Assembly (NCBI GenBank): GCA_009760855.2
Contig: WPIO01000030.1
Span: forward strand, 4,345,001-4,409,000
DNA length: 64,000 bases
Reading direction: 5' to 3'
Source: Cristatella mucedo
Lineage: Eukaryota; Bryozoa; Phylactolaemata; Cristatellidae
The translations under genes were made by a program, and so were the position numbers. The notes beneath the pieces are model-generated. The model saw only the letters and a list, made by a program, of their open reading frames with translations, had not been told where the DNA came from and did not search any database. Of this stretch, positions 34,901-39,845 are shown in pieces. Within the stretch, counting starts at the first letter, position 1, and each line of letters opens with the position of its first letter.

Positions 34901-35744
34901 CATTCCCGCCGTCCGAGCCATTTCGATTCACACACGTTGACACATTACAGTCACAGGCCAGGCCGGCCTAACAAAACAACGCCAGCAGCTCCACCTTCCC
35001 GGTGAATAAGCAGAGCTGCTGTAAGGCAGAGCCAGCCCCCAAACCACCCCCTCCCCCACCCAGCGCGAGGCGCCCTGCACAGCGATGCGCTGCGAGGCGA
35101 GCGTCAGACGGCCTACGCGGACAGAAGTCGCCGGATAGTTACGGAGGTGCCGAGCGGCTCAAGCCAGACGGATACGGCACGTCGTGCGCCCGCGGATGGC
35201 CGCCGTCTGTGGCGAAATAAATTACGCACTGGGGCAGCTCCGTCTCAGGTTGCTCTGCCCCGACGCCGGTGGCAAAGCGGCATCGGAGGACTGAGCGACG
35301 CTGAGAGCTGGCTGGCGGTCGGCAGGGAGCCGCTGCGTCCTCGGTCGGCGACCGACCGACGAGCAGCGGAGCGCCTCTACGGCGCTGCGCCCTCGGCGCT
35401 GCGCCCTCGGCGCTGCGAGCCCTCGGCGCAAGGCTGCAGAGGCGCAGCGGGTCGGGCGAGGAGGAGCGCGCGGCGCGACAATAGCCAAGTCTGTCGGTCG
35501 CGAGCCCCCGTCCTGCCGTGCGTCGGCAGTGCGGATTCGCGCCTCGATTCTGCGCAGCTCCCCGACACAGCCATAGGCGGGAAGCTGAGGAGGGCAGCGG
35601 AGGTGGCGAGAGGAAACAGATGCAGACGCGAAGCGGATTGAACAGGACAGCCGCCTTTACCTGATCTGAGAATCTCTTGATGAGCGATGACGCCCACTCG
35701 TTTGGTTTCTGCATGGCCGCGGGTGAATGCGATGCAGTGGCCAT
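677..35744 (-). CDS. NF1: Neurofibromin gene, 5' part (24 coding exons)
   Basis: Neurofibromin is a large cytosolic/membrane-associated Ras GTPase-activating protein that speeds GTP hydrolysis by Ras. The exons translate in order to sequence I recognise as neurofibromin: N-terminal helical repeats (exons 1-11), the region matching the cysteine/serine-rich domain (exons 11-17), and the start of the RasGAP domain (exons 20-24). The catalytic arginine finger sits in TLFRG (codon 4095-4097). The FLR-F-INPA motif is in exon 24. All 23 junctions keep frame; 22 introns are GT-AG and one is GC-AG. The total of 4198 coding bases agrees closely with the human protein up to the same motif. The rest of the GAP domain, Sec14-PH and C-terminal regions lie beyond position 1. 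A glutamine-rich insert is the main departure from the human protein. Exon boundaries are inferred by eye, without transcripts. Confidence 0.95.
940..1038 (-). CDS. NF1: NF1 exon 23
   Basis: Acceptor attcgctcag|G completes Arg; donor GACAG|gtatat. Encodes LEANNMKQLEDNTRNLMLLT, then QKVFNGIVNSTD, aligned with human LEPSESLEENQRNLLQMTEKFFHAIISSSSE. The exon contains no start codon near its 5' end, so it was found by homology. The human exon continues into FPPQL, but here a new intron intervenes. Confidence 0.92.
1551..1642. repeat. (TG)46 microsatellite
   Basis: Uninterrupted TG run inside the NF1 intron between exons 22 and 23. The rest of that intron (1039-3948) holds only SINE remnants near 3.0 and 3.5 kb. 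Confidence 0.97.
2961..3095 (+). mobile_element. tRNA-headed SINE, family 1
   Basis: Shows the family signature: GAGGTAAGATGCTTG..., a B-box-like gagttcgaatcc, then a body ending in gctatacaaatgaggctg and atcagct. Several copies occur in this window (see 6.86, 9.0, 9.16, 20.97, 27.2 and 46.07 kb). Confidence 0.75.
3505..3600 (-). mobile_element. SINE family 1 fragment
   Basis: Reverse complement carries the head region (taaggtgcttgcacttcttcac...gacccaggtcgtg) up to the ctgcaggtaat segment. The body is missing, so this is a truncated copy. Confidence 0.55.
3949..4217 (-). CDS. NF1: NF1 exon 22 (arginine finger)
   Basis: Acceptor gtttgtag|GAT, donor TCAAG|gtaatg (phase 2). Encodes DELARVLVTLFDAKRLLHQL, then MQTLFRGSGLAIKIMSFCFK and YEIDPSR. 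The Arg in LFRG (4095-4097) aligns with the catalytic arginine finger of human neurofibromin (Arg1276), so the GAP is predicted to be active. Fuses two human exons (269 against 266 bases). Confidence 0.97.
4306..4517 (-). CDS. NF1: NF1 exon 21 (RasGAP start)
   Basis: Acceptor gtacctag|GT, donor CATGTG|gtaagt; 212 bases, identical in length and phase to human exon 27. Encodes LGYHRDPQTRAAFMEVLTKI, LQQGTEFETLAETAL and RLVELVTMIGDNGELPIATA, the N-terminal part of the RasGAP domain. Confidence 0.97.
4678..4749. repeat. 36-bp tandem duplication
   Basis: Two adjacent 36-base units (4678-4713 and 4714-4749), each starting atctcgatgcaat and ending ttactgacc, in the short intron between NF1 exons 20 and 21. 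Confidence 0.85.
5001..5353 (-). CDS. NF1: NF1 exon 20 with Gln-rich insert
   Basis: Acceptor atcgtgtag|G, donor TCCATCG|gtgagt. The flanks are neurofibromin: YFTLFMRLLNECSE at the start and LADLRNCTVQAMSNLLSANI then DSGLMHSIG at the end. Between them, codons at 5200-5283 encode a Gln-rich tract with Leu spacers (about 19 Gln in 28 residues). A Ser/Met/Ala-rich stretch follows. The exon is 353 bases against 182 in human, i.e. about 57 extra residues just N-terminal to the GAP domain. Confidence 0.95.
6362..6722 (+). mobile_element. L2/CR1-like LINE, 3' end
   Basis: Encodes the end of the reverse-transcriptase protein (APKAWNSLPTCVRTSPDLTT, then LKTHLFRTAFSGSL, stop). A 3' UTR follows, with the conserved gtaaagcgcctagagagag...ctctgagggcgctttatcaagtg block and an ATT-repeat tail. 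The 5' part is missing, as usual for 5'-truncated LINE copies. Lies antisense in an NF1 intron. Confidence 0.88.
6855..7015 (+). mobile_element. SINE family 1
   Basis: Complete-looking copy: taaggcggttgcttttcacgacc, B-box-like gtgggttcgaatcctgcagt, gcaagcagtgccgatagcc, then ttgttaaatcagct. The remaining intron 7016-8343 holds nothing I recognise. Confidence 0.8.
8344..8673 (-). CDS. NF1: NF1 exon 19
   Basis: Acceptor attttatag|A, donor TTTCAGAA|gtatgc (phase 2). Contains IKIKLCQLVQVMMQRRDDL, EMKFRNKLVEYLTDW, LDLASMEAV, LPLQPEE and LMEAKSQLFQK. All are counterparts of human neurofibromin just before the GAP domain. Fuses human exons 23-25 (330 against 324 bases). Confidence 0.97.
8769..8911 (-). 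CDS. NF1: NF1 exon 18
   Basis: Acceptor tcaatgaag|GCT, donor GTAAG|gtatgc (phase 2). Encodes VTDINTQFIENIIIITKNIL and GEHLGQAGIEPLMLAIV, matching human LTDTNTQFVEQTIAIMKNLL and SEHLGQASIETMMLNLV; the equivalent of human exon 22. Confidence 0.95.
8990..9155 (+). mobile_element. SINE family 1, copy A of a pair
   Basis: ggaggtaaggtgctcgcttc..., gggttcgagacctgcagtgg, gccgtaaaagctcttctac, gctatacaaatga. Immediately followed by a second copy. Confidence 0.82.
9163..9325 (+). mobile_element. SINE family 1, copy B of a pair
   Basis: ggaggtaaggtgctcactc..., gagttcgagtcctgcagtgg, gatagccatgaaagctcat, ttaaatcag. Same orientation as copy A, a few bases apart. Confidence 0.82.
9855..10000 (+). mobile_element. 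LINE 3'-end fragment (second subfamily)
   Basis: Shares cctgttggctaccgaatg, a tgagtgc(g)ctata(c/t)aaaactctc block and acatagtc-like ends with the LINE at 57.0-57.15 kb. An AT-rich microsatellite follows at 10026-10080. Confidence 0.6.
10026..10080. repeat. (TA)n microsatellite
   Basis: TA-dominated run with an uninterrupted core at about 10037-10061, in the intron between NF1 exons 17 and 18. Confidence 0.85.
10441..10612 (-). CDS. NF1: NF1 exon 17
   Basis: Acceptor actgccccag|G. Encodes FIGSLLKLLICSNDKFGPQI, then LNQAVFPILFEQIKQQVDKF and FDQNGQ, aligned with human MDRLLSLMVCNHEKVGLQI and ALYPMLFNKLKNTISKFFDSQGQ. The donor CAG|gttcgt is weak, but it matches the human junction after GQ. Confidence 0.93.
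10966..11116 (-). CDS. NF1: NF1 exon 16
   Basis: Contains EWANMTGFLCALGSVCL, corresponding to human EWINMTGFLCALGGVCL. The acceptor is cttcaag|AC (11116), or alternatively accag|GTG (11111) if the better donor of exon 15 is used. Donor CCTGA|gtaagt (phase 2). The intron side of the acceptor is the ATT-repeat tail of a LINE. Confidence 0.9.
11122..11230 (-). mobile_element. LINE 3' tail abutting NF1 exon 16
   Basis: The reverse complement reads gctttgcagcacatgtaaagtgcctagatag...cttagggcac and ends in an ATT repeat (11126-11148). This is the LINE 3' UTR signature in the same orientation as NF1, and it ends about 6 bases before the exon 16 acceptor AG. Confidence 0.75.
11779..11908 (-). CDS. 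NF1: NF1 exon 15
   Basis: Acceptor tttctacag|GCT. Encodes AWITTFTCNWQGATGALESY, then PKAVEGAVTMKRKVS, aligned with human AWEDTHAKWEQATKLILNYPKAK and KRRMS. The donor is ambiguous: CTTG|gtgtaa (used here) or CTTGGT|gtaagc; each pairs in frame with a different acceptor of the next exon. Confidence 0.88.
11909..12574. other. NF1 intron, no feature recognised
   Basis: Intron between exons 14 and 15, upstream of exon 15. Neither strand shows a credible exon or a repeat I know. The same holds for 12761-14042, the other side of the SINE. Confidence 0.5.
12575..12760 (-). mobile_element. SINE family 2 (tRNA head, LINE-like tail)
   Basis: Reverse complement: agtgtttaaggcgctcgcc tRNA-like head, ggggcccgagccccg B-box-like region, then gaagcatctgaatagagattgagttctcttagggcactata. 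That 3' end resembles the LINE 3' UTR. Confidence 0.75.
14043..14116 (-). CDS. NF1: NF1 exon 14
   Basis: Acceptor atttctag|GC, donor GCCCAG|gtaagt. 74 bases, the same length and phases as human exon 19. Encodes RAALQKRIMGLLRKIDQPTP, matching human RAALQKRVMALLRRIEHPTA. Confidence 0.95.
14233..14419 (-). CDS. NF1: NF1 exon 13
   Basis: Acceptor tcttgttag|GTT, donor TGCACAG|gtgagg (phase 1, as human exon 18). Encodes MYLWSIDTEAVLTAMSCFEL then ICEEADI, corresponding to human MFLWNPDTEAVLVAMSCFRHLCEEADI. Part of the cysteine/serine-rich region. Confidence 0.94.
15541..15916 (+). mobile_element. L2/CR1-like LINE, 3' end
   Basis: SFGDRALSSYAPKAWNSFPT then FKKNLNVPI, with a frameshift against its relatives near the end of the protein. 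3' UTR with caaagcgcctagaaag...gggcgctttatcaagtg and an ATT tail. Antisense in the NF1 intron between exons 12 and 13. Confidence 0.85.
16152..16335 (-). CDS. NF1: NF1 exon 12 (short CSRD linker)
   Basis: Acceptor gtgtcacag|T, donor CTTGAG|gtgagt (phase 0). Encodes VLFNICQKLIAHQL, LMKWLRQILSHRNRFL and a terminal CKQAHIKLE. These match human LFYICKKLTSHQM, ILKWLREILICRNKFL and CRQAQTKLE. Between RNRFL and CKQA there are only about a dozen residues, so the long Ser/Gly-rich segment of vertebrate neurofibromin is missing. Confidence 0.93.
16336..17692. other. NF1 intron, nothing recognised
   Basis: Intron between exons 11 and 12. Moderately GC-rich; no exon, repeat or RNA gene that I can support on either strand. 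Confidence 0.5.
17693..17892 (-). CDS. NF1: NF1 exon 11
   Basis: Acceptor aaatttgcag|AAT, donor GATATCAG|gtgctt (phase 2). Contains MPDLAQDAMAALLCLHSPES then IELWNPDA, the counterpart of human MPEIAQEAMEALLVLHQLDSIDLWNPDA. Fuses human exons 14 and 15. The donor is weak but the joined Ser codon and downstream frame fit. Confidence 0.93.
18243..18405 (-). mobile_element. SINE family 1
   Basis: Reverse complement carries taaggtgctcgctctccacga, gtcgtgggttcgagtgct, gcaagttgtggtgattgcc and ataagtgaggctgttaaatc. Sense orientation in the NF1 intron between exons 10 and 11. Confidence 0.8.
18921..19193 (-). CDS. NF1: NF1 exon 10
   Basis: Acceptor tctgagcag|GAT, donor CTGCAC|gtaagc, 91 codons, phase 0. 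Encodes DPLKWWPKIDIVYCRGPELRDMF and ends ALVKLITVDPVLMLH, matching human DWWPKIDAVYCHSVELRNMF and MVKLIHADPKLLLC. Fuses human exons 12 and 13. A sense-oriented LINE tail lies about 65 bases upstream. Confidence 0.94.
19258..19375 (-). mobile_element. LINE 3' tail
   Basis: Reverse complement: catttccctttgcagcaaat, gtaaagcgcctagaaagag, ctctgagggcgctttatca, then an ATT-repeat tail at 19259-19278. Same orientation as NF1; ends about 65 bases before the exon 10 acceptor. Confidence 0.85.
19981..20181 (-). CDS. NF1: NF1 exon 9 (GC donor)
   Basis: Acceptor tatggcag|GCA. Encodes AVLFNPTRPF, LMIDCFVSFYRVTPH and FHYVLVSALLKIINQ, counterparts of human LLFNPSKPF, LMIDCLVSCFRISPH and FHYVLVNSLHRIIT. Fuses human exons 10 and 11. 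The only frame-consistent donor is CAG|gcaagt, a GC-type donor; joining there gives IINQ-DPLKWWP with exactly the human spacing. Confidence 0.9.
20401..20744 (-). CDS. NF1: NF1 exon 8
   Basis: Acceptor atattgtag|AT, donor TTGAAG|gtgagc (phase 0). Encodes CDKLFDMFSVAES, TKRKATVWPLLIMLLVICP, then ACVRMCKASTYI and a terminal IVLDLK. Human exons 8 and 9 are fused; length 344 against 332 bases. The TKRKA-VWPL and CKASTYI blocks are strongly diagnostic of neurofibromin. Confidence 0.95.
20972..21135 (+). mobile_element. SINE family 1 (diverged)
   Basis: gggtaaggtactcgcagc, tatgagtcctgtagcagg, gctcttccacggctataga, gttgaatcagct. Antisense in the NF1 intron between exons 7 and 8. Confidence 0.7.
21390..21527 (-). 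CDS. NF1: NF1 exon 7
   Basis: Acceptor ttctttgtag|AG, donor GCTG|gtaagc (phase 1). Encodes EANKLRLKKSAQ, then NLEKAIWNWIERNPQEF, corresponding to human LEKAFWNWVENYPDEF. It fuses human exons 6 and 7: the internal human junction is absent. Confidence 0.93.
21528..22664. other. NF1 intron, nothing recognised
   Basis: Intron between exons 6 and 7. No further exon or repeat family seen on either strand. Confidence 0.5.
22665..22774 (-). CDS. NF1: NF1 exon 6
   Basis: Acceptor aatttag|G completes the Arg codon; donor CTGAAAG|gtcagt leaves phase 1. Contains ELDLIQYINVDQVKLLRLLK, corresponding to human IELLQYINVDCAKLKRLLK. Same phases as human exon 5. Confidence 0.92.
22915..22998. repeat. (TG)42 microsatellite
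   Basis: Uninterrupted TG run in the NF1 intron between exons 5 and 6. The rest of that intron (22999-25502) holds a CA/C-rich low-complexity patch at 24537-24610 and a G run at about 24684-24696, otherwise nothing recognised. Confidence 0.97.
25503..25627 (-). CDS. NF1: NF1 exon 5
   Basis: Second half of human exon 4. The acceptor is probably ctacgtag|TAC; the donor is GACCG|gtaagc, splitting an Arg codon after two bases as in human. Key segment AAAVLFALSTTNFNAIF matches human SGVLFSLSCNNFNAVF. Exons 4 plus 5 total 194 bases against 191 in human exon 4. The acceptor is the least certain part. Confidence 0.88.
25794..25862 (-). CDS. NF1: NF1 exon 4
   Basis: Acceptor cttttgtgcag|CAG, donor CAT|gtgagt, 23 codons, phase 0. 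Encodes QPANLTKTDETQIVNVLLPQ, matching the first part of human exon 4 (QPKDTMRLDETMLVKQLLPE). The human exon is split here by an additional phase-0 intron of 166 bases. Confidence 0.9.
26370..26965 (+). mobile_element. L2/CR1-like LINE fragment
   Basis: Reading frames with shifts contain L-NWLPIKHR and IDFRIHCLACKSF, the LxWLPV..RIDFK region of L2/CR1 reverse transcriptases. A tail follows with ctggattgagatttggttcc, gctatacaaaag and ATT repeats. Antisense in the NF1 intron between exons 3 and 4. Confidence 0.7.
27207..27360 (+). mobile_element. SINE family 1
   Basis: ggaggtaaggtgcttgctct, cgtgggcttgaattctgcag, gcaagcagtggtgacagcc, agcagttaaatcagct. The sequence from 27361 to 28810 shows no exon. 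Confidence 0.8.
28815..28945 (+). mobile_element. SINE family 2
   Basis: tctaccggttaaggtgctcg, catgggctcgagcccc (B-box-like), then gtgaagcacctcaattgaga and ctcttggggcgctatataaa. The remaining intron to 30684 contains CA-rich low complexity (29008-29045) and no exon I can support. Confidence 0.82.
30554..30634. repeat. (GCT)n trinucleotide repeat
   Basis: Imperfect GCT/CTG run with CCAACTG interruptions, about 50 bases downstream of the NF1 exon 3 donor, hence intronic. On the minus strand it reads AGC/GCA and would encode poly-Ala if translated through. Confidence 0.9.
30685..30765 (-). CDS. NF1: NF1 exon 3
   Basis: Acceptor gattgtag|AAAATCC. Encodes KIHPEAERNYNES then LLIVLETLEQCLK, matching human LIILDTLEKCLAG. 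Two donors three bases apart keep frame: GTG|gtacgg (end 30685, chosen because it keeps the human length after CL) or AAA|gtggta (end 30688). A GCT trinucleotide run begins about 50 bases downstream. Confidence 0.85.
31022..31165 (-). CDS. NF1: NF1 exon 2
   Basis: Acceptor ttccag|CTG, donor ACA|gtgagc, 48 codons, phase 0 on both sides: the same length and phases as human exon 2. Starts LPIQTG and includes NRECLVKVCQHRFQLVINGL, the counterpart of the human KECLINISKYKFSLVISGL segment. It forms part of the N-terminal helical region. Confidence 0.93.
31911..31991. repeat. ctcggcagttctg minisatellite
   Basis: Five near-identical tandem units built from gctcggcagttctg with an optional extra gctcg, giving alternating 14- and 19-base periods, in NF1 intron 1. 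Confidence 0.9.
32450..32535 (+). mobile_element. LINE 3' tail remnant
   Basis: gagcctgaatagagatttgg, gatgctatacagaagac, then ATT repeats. A similar remnant lies at 34455-34535. Only the LINE 3' end is preserved in each. Confidence 0.6.
32705..32835 (+). mobile_element. SINE family 2 (diverged)
   Basis: gagtaagatgctcactttt, cgtgggctccagccctg, gtaaagcactttgatagag and cttatggggctagacaaat follow the family 2 layout. In NF1 intron 1. Confidence 0.65.
33843..34417 (+). mobile_element. L2/CR1-like LINE, 3' part
   Basis: Encodes ADLHWLPVKQRIDFK (upstream part), SLHSMAPAYLSDILPHQAKH, SFGDRAFSSYAPK and, after a one-base frameshift, LKTHLFRTAFSGSL. 3' UTR and an ATT tail at 34391-34417 follow. One of the least decayed copies here; antisense to NF1. 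Confidence 0.9.
35381..35429. repeat. 14-bp GC-rich tandem repeat
   Basis: Units ggcgctgcgccctc at 35381-35394 and 35395-35408, then a 16-base variant at 35409-35424, in the first few hundred bases of NF1 intron 1. Confidence 0.85.
35661..35744 (-). CDS. NF1: NF1 exon 1 (start codon)
   Basis: Contains the initiator region. From the ATG at 35744 it encodes 28 codons ending KRFSDQ, followed by donor CAG|gtaaag (phase 0). A second in-frame ATG at 35714 (MQKPNEW) gives a length nearer to human exon 1 (MAAHRPVEW...), so either start is possible. No intron or stop lies between them. It sits in a CpG-rich block, as expected for a promoter-proximal exon. Confidence 0.85.
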
Positions 35745-36299
35745 TCGCCGTCAAAAGTTGCAGGGCAGCGCCATGTTCAGGGCCAAGCGCTAGCACGCGT
35801 AATGGACCGATGCTTTTCCGTGAATGGACGGCCCCTATATGGACACGCTGTTCCCGGCCGCGTGCGCACTCCCCTGCTGGGACCCACAATTTCCGGTGCA
35901 ACTTGCCATTGACGAAAGATTCGCCACACGGAAGTGGGGCCTCGAGGCCAGCCGGCCTTGACTGCTCCCCGCACAAGCGGCCCTTGCAGCCCTCATTCAG
36001 GCAACTCTCGATAACGCCCCCCTTGAGTATAACAAGCAGCAAACTTTAGTCTTTAAGCAAGTGCGGCTACGCAGGCGCTGCAAGAGCGCTGCGCTTTGCT
36101 ATAGGCGGTTCCGAAACCGTACGGCGTCACGTGGTCATTCACTTAAATTTCGAATAGAATGAGGGGCGACGAGTTGCTGAAGCAGGATCTGACCTCATTA
36201 ATTGGCCTCTCATTTAACGACTTCCATTCGTACAGCAGGCATCGTTCCTCAGCTCCGCTCCTTAATTCTCCTCTCCCACGCGGCCTACTTCCAGCTAAG

Positions 36300-36740
36300 G
36301 AACGTTGCTAAGATCAAGACCAGCTTATATAAGAGTGCGGCAGCCAAGCTACTTGCAAATTTGCTGCATCGCGCCTAGATTATCGCATTTCCCTTTTGCA
36401 AGTACCTTCGGTCTGTGCCCTTAATCGTCTGCAACTTGCGCAAAACTTGGCGGTTCGTCTGGTAAATCGTCGATGGCGTAGCTGCCTCGTCACTCCGCTT
36501 CTGTTTGAGTTTCACTGGTATCCTGTCAAGAATCGAATCGATTTCAAAATCCTCAGTTTGGCTTATAGGTTAATGAAATCGCTAATACCAGCCCACCAAT
36601 CCAACGTCCTTGCTACTCCAGTGCGCACTCGCACTACCCGCTCGTAAGCATTTTACTGTCCCTTGCACTAAATTGGAATCTTTTAGTGATCGAGCCTTCA
36701 GCTCTTACCCACCAAAAGTCTCGAACTCACTTCTGGGTTA
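36300..36740 (+). mobile_element. L2/CR1-like LINE RT fragment
   Basis: Encodes LDYRISLLQV-like sequence, NRLQLAQNLAVRLVNR, FEFHWYPVKNRIDFKILSLA and YRLMKSLIPAH, the conserved C-terminal part of L2/CR1 reverse transcriptase (NRLQxxQNxAARL / LHWLPVxxRIDFK). Upstream of NF1, opposite strand. Confidence 0.85.
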
Positions 36741-37242
36741 AGTAAAATCCTGCAAAGATGGTATATCATTTATTAATTAAGTCTCGGCTCAAGATGCATA
36801 CTTTCGGTCAGCTTTGTCTTCGCCCCTGCGAACGGGCCTTTTTTGCTCAGGTGTGCTTTGCGTGCGTACTTGAACATCATTCCGTACACGCTACAAGCCA
36901 TATGTCTTGCTAACTGGTGGTATTGCGTGCGCCTGCTGCTTCTGTTATTGTAATTAGCGCAGCGGCCTCGGCCGCTAATGTATGCCCCACCTGCAGTAGG
37001 TGGTTTCGCAATTGACTCGGCGCAGCGTCCAGCCTTTGATGTAAGGATGTGGCCCGCCAGAGATGCACTCCCCTATCTGCTGTGAGTCAGCCAGCTAGTA
37101 TCAGCTAAGAGAATAAAGATTGAGTCTCGTTTATCGCTCACGTCCGCGACGTGTCTCCCGGAGACACCACAAGAACTGCCGCCGCCGGAGCCGGAGTTAA
37201 ACTACAGTGGCCACGAGTGTCTCCATATTTTCTGTAGCGACG

Positions 37243-37375
37243 AGCTGGTTTGGTCCAGCGGTTAAGGTGCTCGCCCCGATCAAAGTCTGGCTGAGGTCGT
37301 GGGCTCGAGCCCCGAGGTACACGTGAAGCACCTGAATAGAGATTAAGTTCTCTTGGGGCGCTATACAAATGAACT
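37243..37375 (+). mobile_element. SINE family 2
   Basis: tccagcggttaaggtgctcg, cgtgggctcgagccccgag, gtgaagcacctgaatagaga and tctcttggggcgctatacaa. Best-preserved member of the family here. Confidence 0.85.
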
Positions 37376-37695
37376 ATAATTACATTTTAGCATGCTAGGC
37401 TTAGTACGATACCTGTTTACTTTGGCATGCTTGATGCAGCGCATGTCAAAAACTTGTGGGTACTGATACTCGGGCATGAGTTCTACATATTTAGTTCTCT
37501 TAGAATGCTATATATGCAACCCATTATTTCATTCTTATTCTTATTCTCGTGTGCGCAGACGCCTGCACATACTTCACCGCCTCTCCCTCGTATCTTCTCG
37601 CCCGCATTCTCTTCCCCTACCTTTTCCTCACACTCGCTCTGCTCCTTCCTCCCACCATTCTCTTTCCTTCCATCCCTCCCCTCTCTTCCCTCTCC

Positions 37696-38001
<306 letters not shown>

Positions 38002-38197
38002 CCCTTCTTTTTATCTCTGCGTCTTCGTCTGTCTTTCCCTGGATACAATTATGCAACCACTTAGAGATGTGCTGGTTTGTATCATCCTTACTGTTTTGAT
38101 AGTCAGCAGACACCGATCAGTTAACAGGAACTCCTTGTCTTTAAATATTTCAAGAACTTATCGACAATGCGTCTCATTTACTTACGCAAGATTTTCA

Positions 38198-38461
38198 TCA
38201 CATAGGCTTACATCTCAAGTTAAGCCAGCACAGTGAATTGATAGCGTTTCTCTTGTGCTCTTTATACTGCAGCACATGTTTTCCTACACCTGAAAGACCG
38301 GCGGCAATTGCAGCCAAGCCCTCTACTATCAGTGATTTGCAATAGCCGATTGCTCCTCTAGCATTCTGGACGAGTCGGAAAGTAATGGTTTTAAAATCAG
38401 TACGCAATTCAATTATAATTATGTATGTGTGCCTGTGGCTGATCTTGCTGGAACTATGCAT
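38198..38461 (-). pseudogene. Unidentified coding-like stretch A
   Basis: Eighty-seven open codons. The central part (LVQNARGAIGYCKSLIVEGL, then AAIAAGLSGVGKHVLQYKEH) looks protein-like, with a small-residue helix. A possible donor gtaagc lies near the end and a possible acceptor gactcgtccag before NARGAIG. I do not recognise the family. It may belong with stretches B and C on the same strand. Confidence 0.35.
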
Positions 38462-39069
38462 AACCCTAAAGGTTCGTTTGAGAATATATTCAGTTTAAAA
38501 ACCTGCATTTTCAGCATTTTTTCAACTACGTCCACGCAAAATGTAAGTAGTCTAGAAAGAGCTACTCATTCATACTCGCTCAGGAATGAGCTGAAACACC
38601 TTTGAACTAACCAAGACTGACTTTATATTTATATACATTGGTATAAATATGTATATTTATAAATAAATATAGCTATATCTATATATTCGTGTCTATATGT
38701 GTGTGTATATTTATTTATATGTGTAATTGCATTTATATTTGCATGCTTATAAATTTTAAATTTTTACATCTCTATAAATTGTTACGAGAAAGCGTAGCGG
38801 CTCTAGAACTGAAGTCTTTACCACAGGGCAGAGCGCTCGTACCGGGTGCTCGGCCTCGCTGCCGTATGAACGAATACTAGTGAAACTAGTGCCTCAAAGC
38901 ACAGCTAAGACATAGTAGGTGCCGCTTAGAATCCTGTAAGCGCACCCATAATTTAATAATACACCCCCCTGTCCTGAGCGCATACAGCAGAGTGCTCCAC
39001 CTCCGAAGACTGTTGCATGTGAGCATAAGTACGTAAATATAAATATAAAGGCATAAAGTACAACTAATA

Positions 39070-39840
39070 CTAATTTCCGATGACTTTTTCTCGTTTATAA
39101 GGTCTAAGCGATTGGTCAATACATTTCTGATTCCTAACGATCGATCGGAACTCAGGAACCGCTAGCATTCTAAAGCAAAAGTCGTAACCAGGTCGAGTCA
39201 CGTGACTTTTGGTGCAAGCATCATTCAGAGTATGATCACATGTAAGTAAAATAGCTTAATGAGCATTAGAGCAGCATTCCTTCACATCAGCAGCTATTTT
39301 AGTAGCAGTTGCAAGCAGCTTTTCACAGTCACACACTCCATACCGCCGATAACTGGCACCGGAAGAACGATACGTTTATAATTTATCCTACTCGCCTTCA
39401 GTCAAGGATAAGGTACCAATTACGAACAGATTATCTATAGTAAGCTCCAAGCTCTTGTGCGAAGTCATAAACTCTGACTTCCCGAACCACATACCGTGTA
39501 TTCCGATTTCGCTAAGTGAAGCTTCAACCGCGGAATGCACCCGTACTGAATTGGCCATCTTATCGCTGTTGAAGTTATCCAGATGCACCTAGTAAGTTCA
39601 TTCTAGGTGCAATTGGGTTCAAGCTTGCCAGTAGTCTCAGCAGTAATCTCAGAAAACTGCTGGTTAGTATCGAAGTTTAATTTTGATCTTAATGCCACCA
39701 GTTCAAAACACCTAAAGTCCTCTACATTCTTATTAACCACATACTCTCCGTTCAAAAGTGTGTATAAATACCGATTGATGCCGATCGTCTACGAGTACTG
39801 CCCTTTGAAATATTTGAGATAAGCGGTGCTGCCAAATTTG
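39070..39840 (-). pseudogene. Unidentified decayed reading frame B
   Basis: One frame runs from about 39594 to the stop at 39070-39072. It is broken by only three stop codons (39388-39390, near 39376-39378, 39256-39258). Contents include MANSVRVHSAVEASLSEIGI, LELTIDNLFVIGTLSLTEGE and CDCEKLLATATKIAADVKEC. Upstream, in a second frame (39611-39840), are INRYLYTLLNGEYVVNKNVE and SKLNFDTNQQFSEITAETTG. The composition is protein-like, but I cannot assign a family. It reads as a dead gene or element. Confidence 0.4.
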
Positions 39841-39845
39841 CTGAA

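Larger units (their letters stand above)
35040..36160. promoter_or_regulatory. CpG-rich block at NF1 5' end
   Basis: GC- and CpG-dense stretch spanning the start of intron 1, exon 1 and the upstream flank, unlike the AT-leaning surroundings. A CACGTG E-box lies at 36128-36133. This is the expected NF1 promoter position, but no TATA box or start site can be fixed. Long open frames here are a by-product of GC richness. Confidence 0.6.

Noticed and set aside
35139-36042. Long overlapping open frames (164-221 codons) on both strands around NF1 exon 1
   Set aside because: GC- and CpG-rich sequence has few stop codons. Only the 28 codons of exon 1 show homology; the longest frame starts at a TTG, not an ATG.
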